In this document: positions 1 through 7,927 of the stretch, one piece after another
How the letters are laid out: each line of letters opens with the position of its first letter
Position numbering within the stretch: the first letter of the stretch is position 1
Source: Flavobacteriaceae bacterium
Lineage (GTDB): Bacteria > Bacteroidota > Bacteroidia > Flavobacteriales > Flavobacteriaceae
Reading direction: 5' to 3'
DNA length: 32,268 nt
NCBI GenBank assembly: GCA_026988075.1
Contig: JALSLZ010000200.1
Coordinates: 1 to 32,268 of the forward strand
Program-made: the position numbers and the translations under genes
Notes under the pieces: generated by a model
Told to the model about the DNA's origin: nothing
Database searches by the model: none
The model's input: only the letters and a program-made list of their open reading frames with translations

Positions 1-127
1 CTTTGTCTACAAATTCAATGATACTTTCTTTCATCATTTGTTGCTCTTCCGTAAAGTCATCTACTGTAAAGATGTCTTCGCATTTACTTTGTTTGATTAG
101 GTATTCTCCACCTTTTATGTTTGCCAT
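1..127 (-). CDS. Acyl-CoA dehydrogenase, N-terminal fragment (truncated by window edge)
   Basis: Not in the ORF track. Reverse complement from the CAT at 125-127 reads MANIKGGEYLIKQSKCEDIFTVDDFTEEQQMMKESIIEFVDK, typical of a Bacteroidota acyl-CoA dehydrogenase N-terminus. It lies downstream of the thiolase gene on the same strand. Confidence 0.8.
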   Translation of the reverse strand, partial: MANIKGGEYLIKQSKCEDIFTVDDFTEEQQMMKESIIEFVDK

Positions 128-136
128 AGTTTGTTA

Positions 137-264
137 TTTAGAAAAGAGAAATGAGAGAAGAGAAAATAGATTTGTTTCTGCTCAAATTCAACTTTAGTTT
201 TTTTTTTAGAAAAGAGAAAAAAGAGAAGAAAAAATAGACTTGTTTCTGCTCAAATTCAACTTTA
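137..264. repeat. Two direct copies of a 60-bp sequence (137-196 and 205-264, about 4 mismatches)
   Basis: Both copies read TTTAGAAAAGAGAAA..AGAGAAG.AAAATAGA.TTGTTTCTGCTCAAATTCAACTTTA. Confidence 0.9.
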
Positions 265-293
265 TTTTATGTTTTATAATTCATTATTATTTT

Positions 294-656
294 TTATTTA
301 TCCAATCCATTTTGAAAACTCATAGTCATTCTTTGAAATTCTGATAATTTTTTTTCAAATAAGTCTAATTGTTCTGTGTTTATATAATTTCTATATTTTG
401 ACACCAATAACTGAGTTCCTAATTCAAAAGAAGACCCTAAAGAAATATCTAAGAAATACGAAAATGATTTGTCAGTTCTTGCTGAACCTTCAGCTATATT
501 TGAAGGAATAGAAATGGAACATCTATTCATTTGCGAGCTTAAATCGTATTTTTCATGTTTCGGAAAATTTTGTAGAATATCCGACATATCATTGCAAATC
601 TCTAATCCAATCTTCCAGATTTTTAAATTTTTATAATTATGTCTTAATTTGCCCAC
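294..656 (-). CDS. Four-helix-bundle protein (S23 / 23S rRNA intervening-sequence family)
   Basis: 120 aa with the family signature RCSISIPSNIAEGSAR...YFLDISLGSSFELGTQLL. Confidence 0.9.
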   Translation of the reverse strand: MGKLRHNYKNLKIWKIGLEICNDMSDILQNFPKHEKYDLSSQMNRCSISIPSNIAEGSARTDKSFSYFLDISLGSSFELGTQLLVSKYRNYINTEQLDLFEKKLSEFQRMTMSFQNGLDK

Positions 657-717
657 AATAAAATTATTTTCTTTTTTCTCTTCTCTTTTTTCTGTATTCT
701 AATAAAGCGTACAGTTA

Positions 718-1902
718 TTAAGAAAGCAGCTCAAAAACTCCTGCTGCTCCTTGACCAGTACCAACACACATAGTTACTACGCCATACTTGTTTTTACGTC
801 TTCTCATTTCGTTAAATAATTGCACCGATAATTTTGCGCCAGTACAACCTAATGGATGTCCAAGAGCAATAGCGCCACCATTTACATTAACGATATCTTT
901 ATTTAATTTTAATTCGTCTATAACAGCTAAAGATTGTGAAGCAAAGGCTTCGTTTAGTTCAAATAAATCAATATCTTGTACATTTAATCCAGCTCTTTTT
1001 AAAGCTTTTGGCACAGCAGCAACAGGACCAATACCCATTAAACTTGGCGGAACACCAGCTGCAGCATACGAAACCATTCTTGCAATTGGTTCAATATTTA
1101 ATTCTTTTACCATTTCTTCACTCATTACCATAACAAAAGATGCTCCATCGCTCATTTGAGAAGAGTTTCCTGCGGTAACACTTCCACCAGCAGCAAATAC
1201 TGGTCGTAATCTTGCTAAGGCTTCTACGCTTGTTCCTCTTCTTGGTCCTTCATCTTGTGAAACTGTATATTTTTTGGATTGCTTTTTACTATTTCCGTCC
1301 AAGAAAATACTTTCGACTTCAATCGGTACAATGTCCTCTTTAAAAGTGCCATTATCTAAGGCTTTTAAAGCTTTCATGTGCGAATTGAACGAAAATTCAT
1401 CTTGTGCTTCTCTGGAAACATTGTATTTTTTTGCAACCGCTTCGGCAGTTAAACCCATTCCCCAATAATAATCTTCGTGACCATTTTTTGCAGCTTTATA
1501 ATTGGGTACAGCACGATAACCGCCCATTGGTATGTAGCTCATGCTTTCCACGCCACCAGCAATGATACAATCTGCCATACCGCTTTCTATTTTTGCAACT
1601 GCAATACTAATAGTTTCTAAGCCTGAAGCACAATAACGATTTACGGTTACACCAGCAACATCGTCTTGTTTTATACCCATTAATGAGATTAATCTACCAA
1701 TATTTAAACCTTGTTCGGCTTCTGGCATTGCGTTACCAACAATCACATCATCAATACGTGATTTGTCTAATTGCGGAACATCTTTTAATAAATGTTCAAT
1801 CGTTTCTGCAGCTAATTCATCTGGACGTTTAAATCTAAATACACCTCTTGGTGCTTTTCCTACTGCTGTTCTGTAACCTGTTACTATGTATGCTGTTTTC
1901 AT
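718..1902 (-). CDS. fadA: Acetyl-CoA C-acyltransferase (thiolase)
   Basis: 394 aa; NRYCASGLETI (active Cys), GGVESMS, NVNGGAIALGHPLGCTGA and CVGTGQGAAG thiolase motifs. Confidence 0.95.
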   Translation of the reverse strand: MKTAYIVTGYRTAVGKAPRGVFRFKRPDELAAETIEHLLKDVPQLDKSRIDDVIVGNAMPEAEQGLNIGRLISLMGIKQDDVAGVTVNRYCASGLETISIAVAKIESGMADCIIAGGVESMSYIPMGGYRAVPNYKAAKNGHEDYYWGMGLTAEAVAKKYNVSREAQDEFSFNSHMKALKALDNGTFKEDIVPIEVESIFLDGNSKKQSKKYTVSQDEGPRRGTSVEALARLRPVFAAGGSVTAGNSSQMSDGASFVMVMSEEMVKELNIEPIARMVSYAAAGVPPSLMGIGPVAAVPKALKRAGLNVQDIDLFELNEAFASQSLAVIDELKLNKDIVNVNGGAIALGHPLGCTGAKLSVQLFNEMRRRKNKYGVVTMCVGTGQGAAGVFELLS

Positions 1903-1948
1903 ATCTCTGTGCTTTATTGACTTTAGACTAAAAGACTTTAGACTGATT

Positions 1949-2311
1949 TTACTTTATTTGTATTTTATCTTTAAAAGACGATATCATCTTTTGAATATCA
2001 TTAATATTTTTTTCTAATTCTTTAAACTTTCCTTCTGTTATGTAATTTAAACCTTTTGCAATTATTATTTGTGTTTCCCATTCAAATGCAGAACCTAAAG
2101 CTGTTTCTAAATAAGTTTTAAAATGTTTATCAGAGCTTTTACTACTTCCTTCAGCAATATTTGAAGGTATCGAAACAGCACATCTGTTTAGTTGACTTAT
2201 TAATCCAAACCTTTCTTCTATTGGAAAGGATTTTGTTATTCTATACGTTTCAAAAACAAGTTCTAAACTATTTTTCCAAATTATTAATTTTTTAAAATTA
2301 TGTTTCACCAT
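1949..2311 (-). CDS. Four-helix-bundle protein (S23 / 23S rRNA intervening-sequence family)
   Basis: 120 aa; LNRCAVSIPSNIAEGSSK...YLETALGSAFEWETQ. Same family as 294-656 but clearly diverged. Confidence 0.9.
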   Translation of the reverse strand: MVKHNFKKLIIWKNSLELVFETYRITKSFPIEERFGLISQLNRCAVSIPSNIAEGSSKSSDKHFKTYLETALGSAFEWETQIIIAKGLNYITEGKFKELEKNINDIQKMISSFKDKIQIK

Positions 2312-2376
2312 TTTTTTTAGACTTTTCTTACCTTAGACTAATTTTTCTTTGATTTATATTTTCACATCCTTATAAA

Positions 2377-2411
2377 CAGTCTACAGTCTACAGTCTACAG
2401 TCTAATGTCTA
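2377..2411. repeat. Heptamer tandem repeat (CAGTCTA)4 plus a degenerate fifth unit
   Basis: Perfect units at 2377-2383, 2384-2390, 2391-2397 and 2398-2404, then ATGTCTA. Confidence 0.9.
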
Positions 2412-2429
2412 TAAGTCTAAAATCTATTT

Positions 2430-4832
2430 CTAATTCCTCAACGGTTTCCCAGTTTTTAGTGTATGTTGAATTCGTTCTAAGGTTTTTTTCTCGGTAAATA
2501 AACTCATTATTGCTTCTCGTTCTAAGTCTAATAAATATTGTTCGCTTACATAAGTTGGTTCTGATAAATCTCCACCAGCCATTATATAACCTAATTTATT
2601 GGCTATTTTTCTATCGTGTTCACTTGCGTATCTACCTTGCATCAAACTATCGGTTCCAACCATAAACATACCTAAGGCTTGCTGACCTAAAACTTTAATT
2701 TTTTGCGGAGCAGGTTGTGTATAACCATCTTCTAACATCTGTATTGCATAGCGTTTTGCTGTAGCAATTTGTCTTTTTTCGTTAACAACAACAATATCTT
2801 TTCCTTTTTGATAAAAGCCCATATCAAAAGCTTCGTGAGCAGAAGTAGCTACTTTTGCCATAGCAATATTTATAAAAGCATCACGTAATCTATTTAATTT
2901 TACATCATCTTTCACCCAAAGGTCAGAAACACGTTTTGTCATTTCTTTAGTTCCAGCACCAGCAGGAATAATTCCTACACCAAATTCTACTAAACCAGTA
3001 TATGTTTCGGCAGCTGCAATCACTTTATCTACGTGCATGCTCATTTCACAAGCACCACCAAAAGTCATTCCTCTTGGCGTAATTAACGTTGGTACGGATG
3101 AATAACGCAAACGCATTACGGTATCTTGAAATACACGAACGCCCATTGCTAACTCGTCGTAATCTTGTTCAACTGCCATCATTAATGCCATGGCTAAATT
3201 TGCACCAACCGAAAAGTTTGCTGCTTGATTACCTAAAATAACGGCTTCGTATTCTTGTTCGGCTAAATCAATTCCCTTATTAATGGCAGCCAAAACGCCA
3301 CCGCCAAGCGTATTCATTTTTGAACGGAATTCCACATTTAAAACACCATCGCCTAAATGTTGAATAGAAGCATCACTATTCGACCAAATTTCTTTGGTTT
3401 CACGAATATTATCTAAAATAATAAAGGCATCTTGCCCAGGAATTTTCTTAAATTCTTTATCTGGTATTGCATAGTAAAAGTTTGCACCTTCCTTAACGGA
3501 ATAGAAACTATTTTTACCACTGGCAACCATTTCAGTAATCCAAGGAGCTACTTTATAGCCTTCTTTTTCCATCAATTCCATTCCTTTTTCAACACCAATA
3601 GCATCCCAAATTTGAAACGGTCCATGTTCCCAACCAAAACCAGCTCTTAAAGCATCGTCTAAACGATATAACTCGTCAGAAATTTCTGGAATTCTGTTTT
3701 GAACATAAGCAAAAAGTGCCGTAAAGGATTTACGATAAAATTCCCCTGCTTTATCCATTCCTTGTACTAACACTTTAAATCTATCGGTAACATTATCAAT
3801 AGACTTGGTCATTGCTAATGTTGGAAAATTTATTTTTTCTTTTGATTTGTATTCTAAGGTGTTTAAATCTAAGGATACTATTTCTTTTTTGCCTTCGGCA
3901 TTGACTGTTTTTTTATAAAAACCTTGTTTTGTTTTTGAGCCTAACCATTTGTTTTCCATCATTTTATTTACAAAATCAGGAATAACAAAACTGTCTTTCA
4001 TTTCGTCATTTGGACAATTGTCTTTAACACCATTTGCGGTATGAACCAAAGTATCTAATCCAACCACATCGATGGTTCTAAAAGTAGCCGATTTTGGACG
4101 ACCAATTACTGGACCTGTAAGTTTATCTACTTCGGCAACCGTCATGTCTAATTCCTTTACAATATGAAATAAACTCATGATACCAAAAATACCAATTCGG
4201 TTACCTATAAATGCAGGAGTATCTTTTGCTAAAACCGAAGTTTTACCTAAGAATTTTTCGCCATACATCATTAAGAAATCCGTTACTTCTTGTTTACAAT
4301 CTGGACCAGGAACAACTTCAAAAAGTTTTAAATATCGTGGCGGATTAAAAAAGTGTGTTACTGCAAAGTGTTTTCTAAAATCTTCGCTACGACCTTTATT
4401 CATAAAAGCAATAGGAATACCAGAAGTGTTAGAAGTAATTAACGTGCCAGGTTTTCTAAATTTTTCAATATTTTCAAAAACTTGTTGTTTAATATCTAAA
4501 CGTTCTACAACAACTTCAATAATCCAATCCACATCAGCAATTAAATGTAAGTCATCATCTAAATTACCAGTAGCAATTCGTTTTGCAAATTTTTGATTAT
4601 ATATAGGTGAAGGTTTTGATTTTAATGATGCTTTTAAACTATCATTAACCAAACGATTTCTAACCGCTTTACTTTCTAAAGTCAAACCTTTGGCTTTTTC
4701 TTTATCGTTTAATTCTCTTGGAATTATATCGAGTAATAAAACTTCTACACCAATATTGGCAAAATGACAAGCAATACCAGAACCCATAATTCCAGATCCG
4801 ATAACTGCTATTTTTTTTATACTTCTTTTCAT
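2430..4832 (-). CDS. fadB: 3-hydroxyacyl-CoA dehydrogenase / enoyl-CoA hydratase fusion (dehydrogenase domain first)
   Basis: 800 aa; N-terminal Rossmann motif IAVIGSGIMGSGIACHFANIG, THFFNPPRYLKLFEVVPG, and C-terminal crotonase-like region (NQAANFSVGANLA, GGACEMSMHVD). Confidence 0.93.
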   Translation of the reverse strand: MKRSIKKIAVIGSGIMGSGIACHFANIGVEVLLLDIIPRELNDKEKAKGLTLESKAVRNRLVNDSLKASLKSKPSPIYNQKFAKRIATGNLDDDLHLIADVDWIIEVVVERLDIKQQVFENIEKFRKPGTLITSNTSGIPIAFMNKGRSEDFRKHFAVTHFFNPPRYLKLFEVVPGPDCKQEVTDFLMMYGEKFLGKTSVLAKDTPAFIGNRIGIFGIMSLFHIVKELDMTVAEVDKLTGPVIGRPKSATFRTIDVVGLDTLVHTANGVKDNCPNDEMKDSFVIPDFVNKMMENKWLGSKTKQGFYKKTVNAEGKKEIVSLDLNTLEYKSKEKINFPTLAMTKSIDNVTDRFKVLVQGMDKAGEFYRKSFTALFAYVQNRIPEISDELYRLDDALRAGFGWEHGPFQIWDAIGVEKGMELMEKEGYKVAPWITEMVASGKNSFYSVKEGANFYYAIPDKEFKKIPGQDAFIILDNIRETKEIWSNSDASIQHLGDGVLNVEFRSKMNTLGGGVLAAINKGIDLAEQEYEAVILGNQAANFSVGANLAMALMMAVEQDYDELAMGVRVFQDTVMRLRYSSVPTLITPRGMTFGGACEMSMHVDKVIAAAETYTGLVEFGVGIIPAGAGTKEMTKRVSDLWVKDDVKLNRLRDAFINIAMAKVATSAHEAFDMGFYQKGKDIVVVNEKRQIATAKRYAIQMLEDGYTQPAPQKIKVLGQQALGMFMVGTDSLMQGRYASEHDRKIANKLGYIMAGGDLSEPTYVSEQYLLDLEREAIMSLFTEKKTLERIQHTLKTGKPLRN

Positions 4833-4856
4833 TATTGTATATTTATATGTTAGATA

Positions 4857-5315
4857 CTAACTTGCTTTTTGTTTATTTTTATTGAAGATTAAATTTTCTC
4901 CAACCATTTTATGTATGGTTTCAATGACGTTTAAAAAACCATTCATATCTTGTTTATTTACATTGGAATTGATTTCATTATTAAAATGTAAAACACTTGC
5001 TTTTGCTTGATTGCGTTTTTCAATACCCAATTCGGTTAATTTAATTAAAACACCTCTACCATCTTTTGGGTTTTTTTCTCTATAAATAGTGCCTTTTTCT
5101 TCCATTGATTTTAAAATGCGTGAAAGACTTGTAGCTTCCATACCCATTTTTGGCCCAAGCGATGTTGATGGTGTACCCTTTACAACATCAATATTTAAGG
5201 CAACAAAGCCCATTGCCATTGTGTAGCCTTGTCTGATTGCTTGTTCATTATACATTTTAGAAACCAGTTGCCAAGTTGCTCGTAAATGATGATCTATGGT
5301 GTTTTCTTTTAACAT
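4857..5315 (-). CDS. MarR family transcriptional regulator
   Basis: Winged-helix MarR pattern (MGMEATSLSRILKSMEEKGTIYREKNPKDGRGVLIKLTELG). Start re-set to the internal ATG at 5315, because the first 28 aa of the 4857-5399 ORF translate palindromic operator-like DNA. Confidence 0.88.
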   Translation of the reverse strand: MLKENTIDHHLRATWQLVSKMYNEQAIRQGYTMAMGFVALNIDVVKGTPSTSLGPKMGMEATSLSRILKSMEEKGTIYREKNPKDGRGVLIKLTELGIEKRNQAKASVLHFNNEINSNVNKQDMNGFLNVIETIHKMVGENLIFNKNKQKAS

Positions 5316-5336
5316 TTTGACAAATATATAAAAAAA

Positions 5337-5384
5337 TACTATGCATGCATAGTAAATTACAAAAAATATTATGCACGCATAGTA
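5337..5384. promoter_or_regulatory. Probable MarR operator: two palindromes 30 bp apart centre to centre
   Basis: Perfect 18-bp palindrome TACTATGCATGCATAGTA at 5337-5354 and near-copy TATTATGCACGCATAGTA at 5367-5384, just upstream of the marR start. Confidence 0.75.
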
Positions 5385-5506
5385 AAAAACGCATAACATA
5401 TTTGTTTTTAGTGGTTTAAATTTTATTTATTTAATGTATTTTAAAAATTAATTTTGTTTTTTCAAAAACATTTACTACATTTAAAAAATTAAAACCCCAA
5501 ACAACC

Positions 5507-6193
5507 ATGAAAAAGCATAATTTTATTGGCAAAGTAACTTTTGAAGAAAACGTAAATTCTGTTAAAAGCGCCATACATCCAAAAGCATTAGTAATTGATA
5601 TTCCAAATCCATTATCTTCATATTATTCAAGATTTACGAATATAAAAAAGCCAAATTCAATCGTATTAGTGACAAAGGAAATGAATTCTTTTGAAAGTAT
5701 ATTAAGAGCAACTAAAAATGTAAATACTAAAAATAATCTTAGTCTTGAAGCCGCTAAATGTGTAGTCAACATAGGAAACTTATCACATGCTGGCATTCGT
5801 TTAAAAGGTGTAAATCGCTATACCGAAATTGATAATATTATAGGTCACTATACCAATGAAGGATTCAATTTTAGCACAGGTCAAAGAATTAACAATGAAC
5901 AACGAGCAGTAATAAGAGTAAACCGTTTTTATAATTTGACTGAGATAAATGACAAAATTTTACAATCTACTACAAATCCAGATATTTATTATTTTAGATT
6001 AAACCAACCCATATCTTGGACTGCTTTTAAAGAAAAAACAAAATATGTTAAACACAATGTAAATGGTTCTGGTTATGATATAGCGAAAGCTATTTTATAT
6101 AATGATGGTGAAATTTCTGATATTGTACGTGTAATTAAACCTAATATTTCTTTAGATTTAGTTAATGAGATTGAAGCAAAATACAATAATTAG
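5507..6193 (+). CDS. Hypothetical protein, no family recognised
   Basis: 228-aa intact ORF with ATG start in a region free of better ORFs; divergent from marR. Confidence 0.8.
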   Translation: MKKHNFIGKVTFEENVNSVKSAIHPKALVIDIPNPLSSYYSRFTNIKKPNSIVLVTKEMNSFESILRATKNVNTKNNLSLEAAKCVVNIGNLSHAGIRLKGVNRYTEIDNIIGHYTNEGFNFSTGQRINNEQRAVIRVNRFYNLTEINDKILQSTTNPDIYYFRLNQPISWTAFKEKTKYVKHNVNGSGYDIAKAILYNDGEISDIVRVIKPNISLDLVNEIEAKYNN

Positions 6194-6317
6194 TACATTA
6201 TAAATTTAATTTTATTGGCTATAAATTATACTTTTCTTTCAACAGTCTAAAGTTACGTGTTTTATATAGGTAAATTTTAAAATTCGAATATTAATTAAAT
6301 TTAAACATAAAATCAAG

Positions 6318-6869
6318 TTGATTTTATATATTTACAACTTAAATTTAAAAAAAATCATACTACAAAAAAACAATATTAAATTAAGAGCCTTAGAACCCGA
6401 AGATCTTGACTTTTTATACCAAACCGAAAACAATACTGCTTTTTGGGAAGTTAGTAGTATGCAAACTCCGTTTTCAAAATTTATATTAAAACAATACTTA
6501 GAAAATTCACATCAAGACATCTTTGAAGCAAAGCAATTAAGACTAATTATTGAGCATAAAAATAAGGCTATTGGTATGATTGATTTATTTGACTTCAATC
6601 CTCAACATCATCGTGCTGGCATTGGCATTTTAATAGTAAAAAAATATCAAAATATGGGCTTTGCAAATACTGCGCTACAATTACTTATAGGCTTTGCCTT
6701 TGAAACCTTAAATTTACATCAACTTTACGCTAATATTACTGTAGATAATAAAAATAGTATCAAGCTATTTACTACCAATAATTTTAAAGAAATTGGCATT
6801 AAAAAAGATTGGATTTTTAGTAATAGTAAGTTTAAAGACGAAATATTATTACAATTAATCCGTAAATAG
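6318..6869 (+). CDS. GNAT family N-acetyltransferase
   Basis: IKLRALEPEDLDFLYQTENN...IGMIDLFDFNPQHHRAGIGILIVKKYQNMGFANTALQLL...NSIKLFTTNNFKEIG. ORF opens at TTG 6318; the true start is uncertain. Confidence 0.85.
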   Translation: MILYIYNLNLKKIILQKNNIKLRALEPEDLDFLYQTENNTAFWEVSSMQTPFSKFILKQYLENSHQDIFEAKQLRLIIEHKNKAIGMIDLFDFNPQHHRAGIGILIVKKYQNMGFANTALQLLIGFAFETLNLHQLYANITVDNKNSIKLFTTNNFKEIGIKKDWIFSNSKFKDEILLQLIRK

Positions 6870-6886
6870 AAAAGAAAATTAGAATC

Positions 6887-7918
6887 ATGATTAAAAAAAT
6901 AGGAATACTACTTTTAATAGTAATAGGAATTGGCGCTTATTTAGGATATAGTTTCTATGCTAAAATAAAAAAACCAAACACTATAAAAAAAGGATTTATC
7001 TATATAAAAACAAATGCGACTTTTAACGATTTAATCAATGAAATAACACCTTTCATAAAAGATAATAAGTCCTTTAAATGGGTTGCAAACAAAAAGAAGT
7101 TTACTACACCAAAACCTGGAAAGTATCAAATAAAAAAAGGAATGAGCAATAATTCTTTAATAAATATGCTTCGTATAGGTAAACAAACACCTGTTAAATT
7201 AGCATTTAACAACCAACATAGTTTAGAAAAATTAGCTGGCAGAATAGCAACACAAATTGAGGCGGATTCAATTCAGTTACTACAATCTTTTACCAACAAA
7301 GAGTTTCTTAATAAGAATAAATTTACCCAAGATCAAGTATTAGGCATGTTTATTCCGAATTCATACCAAATAAAATGGAATACCTCAGCAGATCAATTTC
7401 GTGACAAAATGCTTAACGAATATCATAAATTTTGGAACAAATCACGATTAAAAAAGGCAAAAAAATTAAATTTAACTCCTATTCAAATTACGACCTTAGC
7501 TTCTATAGTACATAAAGAAACGGCGAAAACAAGTGAAAGACCAATTGTTGCTGGTTTATATCTAAATAGATTACAAGACAAATGGCCATTAGAATCTGAC
7601 CCAACCATTATCTATGCTATGAATAAAAAATATGGTAAAGATTTGAAAATTCGCAGAGTATTATTCAAATATATTGAAGAAACAAAAAATTCGCCTTACA
7701 ACACTTACAAACAGCCTAAATTACCGCCATCTTTAATTGCCATGCCTGACATATCTGCAATTGATGCTGTTCTAAATTTTAAAAAACATGACTATTATTT
7801 TATGTGTGCAAGTATAACCAAAATTGGTTATCATGAATTTGCTAAAACTTTGGCGCAACATAACCGCAATAGAACCAAATACATTAACAAAAAAAACAAA
7901 CAAGGCATTAAAAAATAA
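6887..7918 (+). CDS. mltG: Endolytic murein transglycosylase MltG (YceG-like)
   Basis: N-terminal TM segment; LASIVHKETAKTSERPIVAGLYLNRLQDKWPLESDPTIIYAM and SPYNTYKQPKLPPSLIAMPDISAIDAVLN motifs. Confidence 0.92.
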   Translation: MIKKIGILLLIVIGIGAYLGYSFYAKIKKPNTIKKGFIYIKTNATFNDLINEITPFIKDNKSFKWVANKKKFTTPKPGKYQIKKGMSNNSLINMLRIGKQTPVKLAFNNQHSLEKLAGRIATQIEADSIQLLQSFTNKEFLNKNKFTQDQVLGMFIPNSYQIKWNTSADQFRDKMLNEYHKFWNKSRLKKAKKLNLTPIQITTLASIVHKETAKTSERPIVAGLYLNRLQDKWPLESDPTIIYAMNKKYGKDLKIRRVLFKYIEETKNSPYNTYKQPKLPPSLIAMPDISAIDAVLNFKKHDYYFMCASITKIGYHEFAKTLAQHNRNRTKYINKKNKQGIKK

Positions 7919-7927
7919 TATCAGTTT

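Noticed and set aside
3-197. 64-aa plus-strand ORF
   Set aside because: Antisense to the acyl-CoA dehydrogenase N-terminus (1-127, minus) and running into a low-complexity direct repeat; no protein-like features.
788-1468. Plus-strand ORFs 788-1159, 936-1133 and 1274-1468
   Set aside because: All antisense to the strongly supported thiolase gene.
294-2311. Diversity-generating retroelement (Avd is also a four-helix bundle)
   Set aside because: No reverse transcriptase, template repeat or variable repeat seen in the window; the proteins match the general S23/IVS family.
3432-4596. Plus-strand ORFs 3432-3650 and 4177-4596
   Set aside because: Antisense shadow ORFs within the fadB-like gene, no recognisable motifs.
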